Origin: Dulcicalothrix desertica PCC 7102
Lineage (GTDB): Bacteria; Cyanobacteriota; Cyanobacteriia; Cyanobacteriales; Nostocaceae
Direction: 5' to 3'
Length of the DNA stretch: 64,000 nucleotides
NCBI RefSeq assembly: GCF_003991905.1
Contig: NZ_RSCL01000004.1
Span: forward strand, 335,934-399,933
Shown here: positions 8,967 through 17,065 of the stretch, piece after piece
How the letters are laid out: each line of letters begins with the position of its first letter
Numbering within the stretch: position 1 is the first letter of the stretch
Translations under genes and position numbers: made by a program
Notes under the pieces: model-generated
Seen by the model: only the letters and a program-made list of their open reading frames with translations
Databases searched by the model: none
What the model was told of the DNA's origin: nothing

Positions 8967-10424
8967 TTATAATAGTTTAATTGATTGTTCCCATTTATAT
9001 GAAGCTTGTTGCCAAATTTCTTTTGGATGAGGAGGATTTTGAACCATAATAGCTGCTTCTAAAGCTACTTTTTGAGCATTTACCCAATTTGAATTTGCTT
9101 CTCTTTCTTTTACAAGCTTTTTATTTAAGGTTTCATAATTAAGACGATAAGTAGCTAGTTTATTTTTTGCATCAGTAGAAACTGATGTTCCTTCTGGAAT
9201 ATTTTCTAAAAGTTTTAATACCTGCTGCCATTTGGTATCTGCTTGCTCCCAAGTATCTAGCGAATTAGGATTATTTTGAACAATTAATGCTGCTTCCATT
9301 GCTATTTCTTGAGCATTTTTAAAATTTGCAACAATCTCTCTTTCTTGGTTAGAAGCTGCACTTATCGGTTGAACTGGTAATATTTTTTCTCTGCTAATCC
9401 AAGCTCCAAAACCCAATATTGAAAAAATTGAAATTAAGATAACAACGAAAGTTTTTTGTTTAGTTATTTGTGAAGATTCTCGCTCTTTAAATTGGGTTTG
9501 TACTTCAGAATTATTCTTTATCTGACTTGTTGCGTTAGATGCAGAATTTAAAGACTTAGCTTTTTCTTTACGATTTTCTTGCTCGATATATTTTAGGTTC
9601 TGCTCTACTTGCCCTTTTAAGGTATTAGCTTGTAAGATTAAGTTGGCTGATTTCTCTCTCAAACTGTCACACTCATTAAAAATATCTCCTAAAGAAATAA
9701 AACTATCATAACTAGATATAATTAATCCATACTCTTCATGGAGCCAATCTAAAGCAAAATCACAATTACCAAAAAATGATGTTATGGCAAATAAGAAATC
9801 TGTAATACTTTCGCCATTCTCAATAATATCGATAATTCGATTTAGTCGTTCTTGCAATTGTGTCAATTGATATTGAGCATTTTTTATGTTATCCAATTCT
9901 TTCTTAAGTAAATTATAATTATTAAAGTCTAAATTATTTTTTAAACAATTATCAATGTTTTTAATTTGCTCAATTACACTAGGTTTTAATTGTTCTGTAT
10001 TGATATGCGCTATAAGTTGTTTATTGCTTAAAAAATCTTCTGCCAATTCTTGAAGTTCATTAGACCAGTCAATCCAATCTTCTACTCTTAATTTTAAATC
10101 TTCTAAAGTAACTTCCGCTTCTGGGTCGCCAAATTTATCTGAAATCAACCCCGCACCACCTGCAATAACCGCATCTACTATAAAACCACCAGGAATAAGA
10201 AAACTTGCGGCTGTACCTAAAAAAGGCAAGGCACGCATTGCTGTATTTTTAAACTTCTCGAAACCCAATTCTTTGTCAATCGCTTCGTGAATATTTTGTA
10301 GTTTGACTTCAATTTTATTTAACCTTGTTGCTTCATAACGAATTTTGTTAGCATCACCGATACTAAGTTTTAAACTATCAGCAATATTTGGTAACTCTTC
10401 GAGAAGCTGTCCAAAATCAGCCAT
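8967..10424 (-). CDS. Coiled-coil membrane protein with C-terminal tandem repeats
   Basis: An unrecognised 485-residue protein. Residues 1-60 are helical. Residues about 70-95 form a hydrophobic, Gly/Ala-rich stretch (ALPFLGTAASFLIPGG). Long coiled-coil segments follow, then one clear transmembrane helix near 322-345 (TFVVILISIFSILGFGAWI). The C-terminal domain holds two copies of an A.E.A..EAA.IVQN.P....W.QA..KW.Q..KLL module, the second ending at the stop codon. The first copy continues about 30 residues further, so the C-terminus may be shortened. A good AAGGA ribosome site precedes the ATG. The gene is AT-rich with no GGCGCC. It might be a membrane effector of the adjacent defence genes, but that is conjecture. 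Confidence 0.6.
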   Translation of the reverse strand: MADFGQLLEELPNIADSLKLSIGDANKIRYEATRLNKIEVKLQNIHEAIDKELGFEKFKNTAMRALPFLGTAASFLIPGGFIVDAVIAGGAGLISDKFGDPEAEVTLEDLKLRVEDWIDWSNELQELAEDFLSNKQLIAHINTEQLKPSVIEQIKNIDNCLKNNLDFNNYNLLKKELDNIKNAQYQLTQLQERLNRIIDIIENGESITDFLFAITSFFGNCDFALDWLHEEYGLIISSYDSFISLGDIFNECDSLREKSANLILQANTLKGQVEQNLKYIEQENRKEKAKSLNSASNATSQIKNNSEVQTQFKERESSQITKQKTFVVILISIFSILGFGAWISREKILPVQPISAASNQEREIVANFKNAQEIAMEAALIVQNNPNSLDTWEQADTKWQQVLKLLENIPEGTSVSTDAKNKLATYRLNYETLNKKLVKEREANSNWVNAQKVALEAAIMVQNPPHPKEIWQQASYKWEQSIKLL

Positions 10425-10905
10425 AACTATCCTTATAAAATAATTCTAAATATTATGTAGATTAATACGCACTTTTACTTAGCCTGTTAATTTATTTCAA
10501 TTATCAGAACCTATAATCCTAAAGTTCCCTAAATTTTTGCGGAACTAACATATTTACACTCTTTCCTTGCAGAAAAAGAAATCACAAAACAAACCCTTGG
10601 AACTGCAAGAGTTACAGGGGTGGGTTATAGGGATGTTGGCAGGTGCGTGTTAACCGTTAGGTTTGTTATATTTTGTGTGCTGTGGTAAAAAATCGACGTT
10701 TGCACGCCCTGAAACCAGAGCGCTTGTGTGATGCGAATGCTATTTGGGAACGGCGCCGCGCGTTGTTTGTACAGTGGGTTTTGGCACAACTCGGTTTGCC
10801 ACTGACACTCTAGCTAATATGTATGTACGTATGGAAAGCGGGAACTGCTTAAACGATTATCCTACTAGTCGTTTGACAATTTGCTACTTCCGCAGTATGC
10901 AACAC
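10425..10905. other. Decayed coding region upstream of the methyltransferase fragment
   Basis: No intact gene is seen. A short GTG-started frame at 10682-10813 (VVKNRRLHALKPERL, later RRRALFVQWVLAQLGLPLT) looks protein-like but hits a stop. A different frame then reads TLANMYVRMESG up to the methyltransferase fragment. Two frames in succession suggest a frameshifted gene remnant of unknown identity. One GGCGCC is at 10752. Confidence 0.35.
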
Positions 10906-11013
10906 TTGCTGCTTGGACTAAATATTCTTTACCCGAAACAACTCTGTGGTTTTGGTGTAATGAGATAGGTTAGGCAACGGCTCGTCCTGTGCTGGAAAAA
11001 TATGGATGGAAGT
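10906..11013 (+). pseudogene. Broken duplicate fragment of the amino-methyltransferase gene
   Basis: These 108 bases align without gaps to 6070-6177 inside the methyltransferase gene and differ at eight positions, about 93% identity. All eight differences are transitions. In the original frame the copy reads AAWTKYSLPETTLWFWCNEI, then Gly, then a stop (TAG for TGG). The similarity ends sharply on the right and fades on the left. The fragment therefore records an earlier copy or a rearrangement of the methyltransferase locus and marks the right edge of the island. Confidence 0.88.
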
Positions 11014-11089
11014 AATTGAAGATTGTTCGTGGTGCGTTACGGCACAAAAATCTTCGTATCATTTTTGTTTTTTCATGCCGTAACGCACC

Positions 11090-12253
11090 CTACAGTATGT
11101 TTTTTAATCCTGTTACTAGGCGCTCTATTCCGGCTTTGGCTGTTTCTTGTTGCAAGGCGCCATAAGCTACACGTAAGTAACACCCTTGATTCATGCCGAA
11201 TGTGGTACCAGGAAGTGCGGCAACTTGGTATTCTTTGATTAGTCGTTCGACTAATGTAAATGTATCCATTGAGGTGTGGACTTTTAAGAAGAAGTAAAAG
11301 GCGCCATCAGCGGGAGCTATTGTACATATTCCTTCTAATTTTTGGAGTGAGTCAAGGACTGCCGAGCGTACTTTGGCAAGTTTGCTGATATTTTCTTGAA
11401 TATATTTGGGTGAAGATTGTAAGGCGCCTAATGCTGCATATTGTGAAATTACTGGTGGGCAAATTAAAATGGTATCTTGCACTTTCTGAATTGATACTAG
11501 TAAATCTGAGGGAATTACCATATACCCAATACGCCAACTAGCAAAACCGTAGGCTTTGGAAAGACTAAATAAAGATATCGTGTGTTTGCTGCTACCAGGG
11601 AATGAGGCGGGTGATACATGCTTTACGCCGTTGTAAGTAAAGTAGTCGTATGCTTCATCACTAATATGGTAAATACCACGTTCGCGACAAAGTTCATTAA
11701 CTGCGCGCAACGAAGCTTCTGGATATACTACACCTGTGGGGTTATTTGGTGATATTGTGACAATCGCGCGGGTTTTTGGTGTTATTGCTTTTTCAATAGC
11801 ATCTACACGTAATTGGTAATTTTCATCAGTTTCTATTATTACTGGATGGCAACCTGCCATTATCGTTGCCATTTCATGGTTAAAGTAATATGGCGCATTT
11901 AAAATTATTTCATCACCGGGTGAAGTAATTGTTAATACTGCATTCACAAAGCCCATATTGCTGCCAGCAGTGACAACGACACAGTTATCATCTTTTATTT
12001 CTATGCCGTTAAAGCTTTGTAATTTAGCTTGAATTGCTGCTATTAATGGGGGAATTCCGATAACCTGTTTGTATAAATTATTTGATTCTTCTGAAAGAAA
12101 CTTAGGTAACAACTCAATAGCTTCTGGTGGTGGAGGGTATGAAACTACACCTTGTCCTAAAGAAATTGTTCCGGGTGTATTGCGGATTAATTCTCCAACG
12201 ATGGGAATAATAGGAGACTGTACAGCCTCCATACGTGAAAGGATATTGGTCAT
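11090..12253 (-). CDS. PLP-dependent class I/II aminotransferase
   Basis: A 387-residue fold-type I aminotransferase, close to the aspartate aminotransferase family. The PLP-lysine segment is SLSKAYGFASWRIGYMVIP, with the Arg of WRIG also typical. SPNNPTGVVYPE is the cofactor-side Asn loop, ISDEAYDYFTY holds the Asp and Tyr that contact PLP, and GCYLRVAYG carries the substrate carboxylate Arg. It transfers an amino group between an amino acid and a 2-oxo acid; the exact substrate cannot be told. The start at 12253 could alternatively be the Met eight codons in. A 7-bp tandem repeat lies directly upstream of the start. It stands alone, with convergent debris downstream. Confidence 0.9.
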   Translation of the reverse strand: MTNILSRMEAVQSPIIPIVGELIRNTPGTISLGQGVVSYPPPPEAIELLPKFLSEESNNLYKQVIGIPPLIAAIQAKLQSFNGIEIKDDNCVVVTAGSNMGFVNAVLTITSPGDEIILNAPYYFNHEMATIMAGCHPVIIETDENYQLRVDAIEKAITPKTRAIVTISPNNPTGVVYPEASLRAVNELCRERGIYHISDEAYDYFTYNGVKHVSPASFPGSSKHTISLFSLSKAYGFASWRIGYMVIPSDLLVSIQKVQDTILICPPVISQYAALGALQSSPKYIQENISKLAKVRSAVLDSLQKLEGICTIAPADGAFYFFLKVHTSMDTFTLVERLIKEYQVAALPGTTFGMNQGCYLRVAYGALQQETAKAGIERLVTGLKNIL

Positions 12254-12261
12254 ATTGATAA

Positions 12262-12290
12262 GTTAGGAGTTAGGAGTTAGGAGTTAGGAG
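12262..12290. repeat. Short tandem repeat, 7-bp TTAGGAG unit
   Basis: About four copies of TTAGGAG lie between the aminotransferase start and the CcmK stop. The same unit on the other strand overlaps the end of pheT at 36021-36044. Heptameric repeats of this kind (STRR) are a recognised trait of heterocystous cyanobacteria. Confidence 0.85.
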
Positions 12291-12300
12291 TACTGCGGTT

Positions 12301-12639
12301 TTATGCTGATAAAGGTGGGGGAAAGCGGATATCGGCACCGAAGTTTTCTATAGACGCACTATTATGTATCGGTAAAGCATATTCTAAATTGTCATGGGGA
12401 CGAGGAATAATATGGTGCGATAGCAACTCACCACCATTAACTCTATTTATTGACTCCAACCCAGCTTTAACGGCAACATTTACCTCACCCACATCACCAC
12501 GAATTAAAACGGTAATCCTTCCCAAATCAGTATTTTCGTACCCAACAAAAGTGATACGCGCAGCTTTGCACATCGCGTCTGCAACTTCCACAGCAGTAGG
12601 AACACCATAAACCTCAATCATACCAAGCGCAAAAGTCAT
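12301..12639 (-). CDS. ccmK: CcmK-family carboxysome shell protein
   Basis: A single BMC-domain protein of 112 residues that would form hexameric tiles of the beta-carboxysome shell. It starts MTFALGMIEVYGVPTAVEVA, then DAMCKAARITFVGYE, RITVLIRGDVGEV and HHIIPRPHDNLEYALPI, matching CcmK proteins across the whole domain. The frame stays open upstream to 12810, but that extension (MSLFTVGFVPF...) is unlike any CcmK, so the ATG at 12639 is the start. It lies away from any ccmKLMNO operon and looks like a CcmK3/4/6-type accessory paralogue. The pore loop is not the usual KIGSGR type (ENTDLGR here), so it probably tunes permeability rather than being the main shell protein. Confidence 0.88.
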   Translation of the reverse strand: MTFALGMIEVYGVPTAVEVADAMCKAARITFVGYENTDLGRITVLIRGDVGEVNVAVKAGLESINRVNGGELLSHHIIPRPHDNLEYALPIHNSASIENFGADIRFPPPLSA

Positions 12640-12830
12640 CGTAATGGTCGTTATAACCTCGTTATAAGCACTCGTTGTAAGCACTTCAGTGCTTATTCTA
12701 CGCACAAACCAACAAAAATCATAAAAAAACTTTTTCAACGAGTGCATAAACCAAACCACCCAAACATAAAAGTGAGTGAAGGGAACAAACCCCACAGTAA
12801 ATAAACTCACTTACAAATTAAGTAAATACA

Positions 12831-13457
12831 ATGAAACTACGTCAATTAACTGGTTCTATAGTTGCTGCCGCTACTCTCTTCACTTCCACCTTACCAGCAA
12901 GCGCTAATCCTTTCGGAAATACAAATGGTGGTATATTCAAACCCATCCCCGCAGGAAATACAACTAGCACACCAGCAACCACACCTAACGGTAACAGCGA
13001 AGTTCAAGGTTTAGGTGATCATCAATCTTGGGTTGACCAAAAAACATTAGCAAATGACCCACGCGCTTTATGTAGTGATGTTAGCTTAGGTAACAATACT
13101 CGTACAAACGCGACTGAACTAGCACTAGCAAACTCTACAAGCACACGTTCAAGTTCTTCGCGAACCCATAAAGATGGTGGTGGAGGTGGTTTCAATGTCC
13201 TAGGAATTGTTGGCGCCAATGGTAGTGGTAGTAGCCAAGGTAGCCAAAATAACAGCGATTCCAAAGATACCCGTACCAACCGTAACGAGAAAAACAGCAG
13301 TAGTTCCTCCACAGTAGCTCAAGGTAAAAACTGTGATGCATTTGTAAATTCTGCCGCTGCAAGAGATATGAACTTCCAAGATAACCTCACCCGTCGCTAC
13401 GAAGTTAAAACTGGGCGCCGAGGTCAACAAGTAAATCAACTATTAGAAAACAAATAA
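12831..13457 (+). CDS. Secreted Ser/Asn-rich protein of unknown function
   Basis: A 208-residue protein with a clear signal peptide: MKLRQLTGSIVAAATLFTST followed by LPASANPF, with a cleavage site after ASA. The mature part is low-complexity and rich in Ser, Asn, Thr and Gly (SSSSRTHKDGGGGGFN, SQGSQNNSDSKDTRTN), then has a more ordered C-terminus (GKNCDAFVNSAAARDMNFQD, RRYEVKTGRRGQQVN). Two cysteines (CSDVS and NCDAF) could form a disulfide. It is probably periplasmic or cell-surface. It diverges from ccmK and is followed by two more secreted-protein genes in the same direction. No family recognised. Confidence 0.7.
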   Translation: MKLRQLTGSIVAAATLFTSTLPASANPFGNTNGGIFKPIPAGNTTSTPATTPNGNSEVQGLGDHQSWVDQKTLANDPRALCSDVSLGNNTRTNATELALANSTSTRSSSSRTHKDGGGGGFNVLGIVGANGSGSSQGSQNNSDSKDTRTNRNEKNSSSSSTVAQGKNCDAFVNSAAARDMNFQDNLTRRYEVKTGRRGQQVNQLLENK

Positions 13458-13459
13458 AT

Positions 13460-13516
13460 GTAGAGACGTGACATGTCACGTCTCCTACATGTCACGTCTC
13501 CTATATGCCACGTCTC
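13460..13516. repeat. GAGACGTGACATGTCACGTCTC palindrome with tandem half-copies
   Basis: A perfect 22-base palindrome sits at 13463-13484, three bases after the stop codon at 13457. Two degraded half-copies (ATGTCACGTCTC, ATGCCACGTCTC) follow. Relatives occur at 26992-27019 and 45886-45955 with paired base changes. The last half-copy contains an ATG at 13505 that should not be used as the next gene's start. Confidence 0.85.
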
Positions 13517-13525
13517 AATAAAACC

Positions 13526-13888
13526 ATGAAAATCCACCCAAAATTGATATTTGCCACATGTTTAATATTATCGGCGCCTCATCTACCAGCAAAAGCACAA
13601 AAACCAAATCTCACAGGTTCTCAGATTCTCCCCTACATAATAGATAATCTAAATAGCACTAATTCTGTAATTCGTGTACGTTGCTTAACTAGGGATAGAG
13701 AAACACGAAATTTTATTCGAGATAGGTTACTGCAAACACCAAATTATATAACTATTGAGGTTGAAGGCAGTTGCCGTAATGTCAAAATCAGATTGCCAAA
13801 TAACTCCTACACCGACTATGAACCACTGCATGGAGACTATTGGCTTTATCGTGAAGGTTCTGGATGGAATTGGTTAAAAAGTAATTAA
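13526..13888 (+). CDS. Small secreted protein of unknown function
   Basis: A 120-residue exported protein. MKIHPKLIFATCLILSAPHL then PAKAQKPN gives a signal peptide with cleavage after KAQ. I chose the ATG at 13526 because the in-frame ATG at 13505 belongs to a repeat. The mature part has two cysteines (VRCLTRDRETRNF and EGSCRNVKIRLPN) and ends YWLYREGSGWNWLKSN. It follows one secreted-protein gene and precedes another by 22 bases, so the last two may be co-transcribed. No family recognised. Confidence 0.62.
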   Translation: MKIHPKLIFATCLILSAPHLPAKAQKPNLTGSQILPYIIDNLNSTNSVIRVRCLTRDRETRNFIRDRLLQTPNYITIEVEGSCRNVKIRLPNNSYTDYEPLHGDYWLYREGSGWNWLKSN

Positions 13889-13910
13889 AACATATAAAAG
13901 ACTAAAAAAT

Positions 13911-14567
13911 ATGAAAAACCAAATGTTACTGAGTTTAGCTTGTATTTCTTTACTAACTTCTATATTGCCTGCAAATGCTCAAATAGTAAAAACGCCTAGC
14001 ACACCTGCTAAAACACAAACTCAAGCCGTTGTTAGCCCAAATCAAGAAATTTCAATTCCTCAAGATACAGCAATTATAGTTTCCTTCCCGGCGCCTATCA
14101 CCGTAGATGTAGGACAAAAACAAGAGTTTCCTTTAACCGTTCCTTTGGCACAAGCAATTCAAGATAGTCAAGGCAATGTATTAGTACCAGAAAATACGCC
14201 CGTTACTATTGTTATTAAACCTACCAAGAAAGGCGCCAAAATTATTGCTCAATCATTAGTAGTTAGAGGCAGAATAGTAAAAATTACTGCCGAGAGCCAA
14301 GTAATTCCCGGTACTACTATTACTCACAAACGTGCAAACGATAAAGCTGTAGAAACTGGTTCAGTTTTTGGTAGACTGGGCGGTAGTGTTTTGGGATTTG
14401 TCGGACAAGGCGACCCCGAACAGTTTGATAGAGGAGCAATGCTAGGTAGTGCAGTCGGTATTGTTTCAGGACTGCGTACCGAAGAAAATACTCGCATCGT
14501 CCAAATTCCTCAAAGCAGTGTTTTTGTATTGTCACTCTTGGCGCCTGTTAATTTATCAGCTAAATAG
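13911..14567 (+). CDS. Secreted protein with glycine-rich C-terminus, unknown function
   Basis: A 218-residue protein with a signal peptide (MKNQMLLSLACISLLTSILP, ANAQ). Mature residues 25-130 are predicted to be beta-rich and include ISIPQDTAIIVSFPAPITVD and VPENTPVTIVIKPTKKGAKI. A glycine-rich segment (VFGRLGGSVLGFVGQG, later GAMLGSAVGIVSGL) resembles a glycine zipper. It ends VLSLLAPVNLSAK. The general shape recalls cyanobacterial periplasmic proteins of unknown role. Two GGCGCC sites lie in the coding region, consistent with a resident gene. Confidence 0.65.
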   Translation: MKNQMLLSLACISLLTSILPANAQIVKTPSTPAKTQTQAVVSPNQEISIPQDTAIIVSFPAPITVDVGQKQEFPLTVPLAQAIQDSQGNVLVPENTPVTIVIKPTKKGAKIIAQSLVVRGRIVKITAESQVIPGTTITHKRANDKAVETGSVFGRLGGSVLGFVGQGDPEQFDRGAMLGSAVGIVSGLRTEENTRIVQIPQSSVFVLSLLAPVNLSAK

Positions 14568-14581
14568 TGCTGTATAGTTAG

Positions 14582-14680
14582 GACGGGCAGGGATGCCCGT
14601 TCCACAAGACAGTTCCACAAGACAGTTACACAAGACAGTTTCACAAGATAGTTTCACAAGATAGTTTCACAACATAAGTT
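14582..14680. repeat. Hairpin repeat with a six-copy 13-bp tandem tail
   Basis: The hairpin GACGGGCAGGGATGCCCGTTCC is followed at 14602 by five 13-base copies of NCACAAGAYAGTT and a degenerate sixth, running up to the stop codon of the GTPase gene at 14679. The related array at 21211 has the same hairpin and the same CACAAGA start but a 23-base unit. The hairpin may also terminate both convergent genes. Confidence 0.85.
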
Positions 14681-16244
14681 ATTTATCTAGTTTTTCATCG
14701 ACTTCATCCATTACCGCAGTAGCTTTATCGGCTAATGGTTTTACAACTTTAGCTATTGCTTCTTGAATAAATGCTTTTACAAACTCGTCACGACGGTTAA
14801 GTTGAAATTGACGCTGTACTACTTCAGTCATTCCACCATCACCCCAGTCTTGGTCATTACGGAAATACTCAATAAAGCTTTTACCTGCAATTCTAGTTAA
14901 ATAGGCAGCTGTTACACCTTGAATTGCTCTACCTATTACAAATGTACCTACGTTAAGTTGTAGTGCTGTTGATAGTAATTCTAAGGCGCCTTTTACAATT
15001 CCCAAACCCGCGATAGTTTTAGCAAGCGAAAGTGCTAGTTCGCGTCCACGTTCGGTGTTTAACTCACAACCGTATACTCGTCCAATTTCTACTACCATTT
15101 GGGCGTTTACAGCTGCTGTTGCTAATAAGTCTACTACTGGCAATGGTGTAACAGATACTACACCTGCTCCTATCCATTGAAAGCGCTCGACTATTTTATC
15201 AGCAGTACGGCGCCGTTGTGTATCGATAAGTTTACGAGCTTCTTCTCCTAAACGTAGTGATTGTAAGAGAATATTATCGGCAACTAAATCTTCTCCTTCG
15301 GCACGTAATATTGCTGCCATTCTTCGTAATAATGGCAACACTTCTGGTTCGGGTTTGATAAGTTCGCCGTTTTCAAGTTCAACAGATTGAGGATTTGCTG
15401 AAATTGTTACTACATCGTTTGTTGAAATAAATCCACGTACACGCTCGCGTAACCTTGCGACTATGGCTTCTTTGTCTTCGTCAGTGTATAAATCAGTTTT
15501 ATTGAGAACGAGAATCGAGCGCTTACCAATTTCTGCTAAAGCTTTTAAAGGTTGATGTTCTGAACGTCGTAAATCGTTATCAACTACAAATAATAATAAA
15601 TCAGCTTCGGTGGCTAGCTCACGCGCGAGTTGTTCTCTTTCGGTTCCTGCTACTCCTGCTTCTAAAATACCGGGTGTATCGGTTATTAAAATTTTGCGCT
15701 CTAACCCTTTCAACCGTAAACAGTAAGTTTCACCTGCGGTAGTTGTACCCATTGGTGCATCAACCCTACCAACCATTCGCCCCATTATGGCATTTACTAA
15801 CGATGTTTTACCCGCGCTTCCTGTACCGAACACCACAACCTGAATTTCACCACGCGCTAAGTTTGCCTCAATTTCTTTAGATTTACTTAATAACGCTTGA
15901 CGTGTTACTTCGTCTTGTATTTGAGAAACTTGCTGACGCACAGCTTGCAGTGTTGAAGATGCAGCTTCAGATTTTGCAGCAGGAATTTCGGCAGGTGTAA
16001 CACGGCGCCTAAGTTTGGTGCGGCGTTTTTTATCACCGTTTTGAATTACGATGACATAGTAAACAAATGCTGCGATTAGTGCCCCAACCAACAAAACAAG
16101 CAGTAATAACAGCAAGTTGCCCAATAAAGGAGAAGAGTAAGACAACTGCCAGTAAAGTCGGGAAAGCGAGTCAATCAGCCACAGGCTCATAGCCAAAATG
16201 ACGATTAAACCTACAATTAGGGTAACTAAGCGCGACAGGGGCAT
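14679..16244 (-). CDS. Membrane-anchored Era-like GTPase with DUF697 domain
   Basis: A 521-residue GTPase. Two N-terminal transmembrane helices come first (LIVGLIVILAMSLWLIDSL and LLLLLLVLLVGALIAAFVYY). The G domain follows with G1 FGTGSAGKTSLVN, G3 ITDTPG, and G4 LNKTDL. The C-terminal half matches the DUF697/YcjF type (VSVTPLPVVDLLATAAVNAQ, TAAYLTRIAGKSFIEYF). Cyanobacterial genomes usually have several such proteins; they are thought to act at the cell or thylakoid membrane, possibly in envelope or stress functions, but no reaction beyond GTP hydrolysis is established. Transcribed alone, divergent from the SDR gene. Confidence 0.88.
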   Translation of the reverse strand: MPLSRLVTLIVGLIVILAMSLWLIDSLSRLYWQLSYSSPLLGNLLLLLLVLLVGALIAAFVYYVIVIQNGDKKRRTKLRRRVTPAEIPAAKSEAASSTLQAVRQQVSQIQDEVTRQALLSKSKEIEANLARGEIQVVVFGTGSAGKTSLVNAIMGRMVGRVDAPMGTTTAGETYCLRLKGLERKILITDTPGILEAGVAGTEREQLARELATEADLLLFVVDNDLRRSEHQPLKALAEIGKRSILVLNKTDLYTDEDKEAIVARLRERVRGFISTNDVVTISANPQSVELENGELIKPEPEVLPLLRRMAAILRAEGEDLVADNILLQSLRLGEEARKLIDTQRRRTADKIVERFQWIGAGVVSVTPLPVVDLLATAAVNAQMVVEIGRVYGCELNTERGRELALSLAKTIAGLGIVKGALELLSTALQLNVGTFVIGRAIQGVTAAYLTRIAGKSFIEYFRNDQDWGDGGMTEVVQRQFQLNRRDEFVKAFIQEAIAKVVKPLADKATAVMDEVDEKLDK

Positions 16245-16364
16245 GGATAATTAATACTTGGGGGTGTTATTTCGATTGATGCTCTAATCTTAATAGTTTC
16301 TAGCAGTATTCGTAGCAACAAACCCAGTTTCTACTTGAACAATAATTATTAATCGTAGTTAACA

Positions 16365-17036
16365 ATGACAAGTTCTATTTTTTTAGCTGGTGCAAGTCGT
16401 GGTGTTGGTAGAGAAATTGCGAAGTGTCTCACCGCACAAGGTCATCATGTAACCGCGCTGTTGCGAAGTGAAGCATCGCGTGCGGAACTTGAAGCAATGG
16501 GAGTCTCTGTTATTATAGGTGATGCGATGGCGCCAGATGACCTTAAACGCGCGCTGGGGCAGTCAGAAAAACCAATTGATGTTGTAATTAGTACTATTGG
16601 AGGTTTGCCTCAAGATGGCATCAAACCTGATTATCCAGGTAATAAGAATTTAATTGATGCTGCGGTTTCGGCAGGAGTGAAAAAATTTATACTCGTAACA
16701 TCAATTGGAACTGGAAATAGCGTATCGGCACTTTCTCCTCAAACTTTGGCAGTATTGCAACCAGTATTAATCGAAAAAGATAAAGCTGAACAACATTTAA
16801 TTAACAGTGGTTTGACGTATACTATAGTTCGTCCGGGTGGTCTAAAATCAGAACCAGCTACAGGAAACGGTGTATTAACCGAGGATATTCGCATTATTGG
16901 AAGTATCCATCGTGCTGATGTTGCCGATTTAGTTTGCCGGACTATAAATACGCGCGCAGATAATAAAATTTTATCGGCAGTAGATAAAAATATGTTATTT
17001 GGGCAGTTTGAATTCGAGACATTCGATTTGAGCTAA
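16365..17036 (+). CDS. Atypical SDR / NAD(P)H-binding protein
   Basis: A 223-residue Rossmann protein. The N-terminal dinucleotide motif is FLAGASRGVGREIAKCL, and the region DAMAPDDLKRAL then DVVISTIGG matches the NmrA/atypical SDR pattern. There is no YxxxK catalytic pair in the expected position, so it may be a redox sensor or isomerase-like reductase rather than a classical dehydrogenase. YTIVRPGGLKSEP is a common late motif of this group. It is 29 bases upstream of the hydrolase gene and probably co-transcribed. Confidence 0.85.
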   Translation: MTSSIFLAGASRGVGREIAKCLTAQGHHVTALLRSEASRAELEAMGVSVIIGDAMAPDDLKRALGQSEKPIDVVISTIGGLPQDGIKPDYPGNKNLIDAAVSAGVKKFILVTSIGTGNSVSALSPQTLAVLQPVLIEKDKAEQHLINSGLTYTIVRPGGLKSEPATGNGVLTEDIRIIGSIHRADVADLVCRTINTRADNKILSAVDKNMLFGQFEFETFDLS

Positions 17037-17065
17037 TATATTTATTTTCTAATCTCAAGAAGCTT

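Noticed and set aside
1930-10424. Mobile island with identifiable ends
   Set aside because: I found no integrase, transposase, tRNA or clear direct-repeat att sites at the borders; the 108-bp duplicate is inside a gene and too internal to be called an att site.
10744-10968. 74-codon plus-strand frame
   Set aside because: It reads the methyltransferase relic in the wrong frame and mixes two decayed coding stretches; no ribosome site.
12640-12810. N-terminal extension of the CcmK gene
   Set aside because: 57 extra residues have no counterpart in CcmK and overlap a TAAGCACTTCAGTGCTTA repeat; the internal ATG begins the domain exactly.
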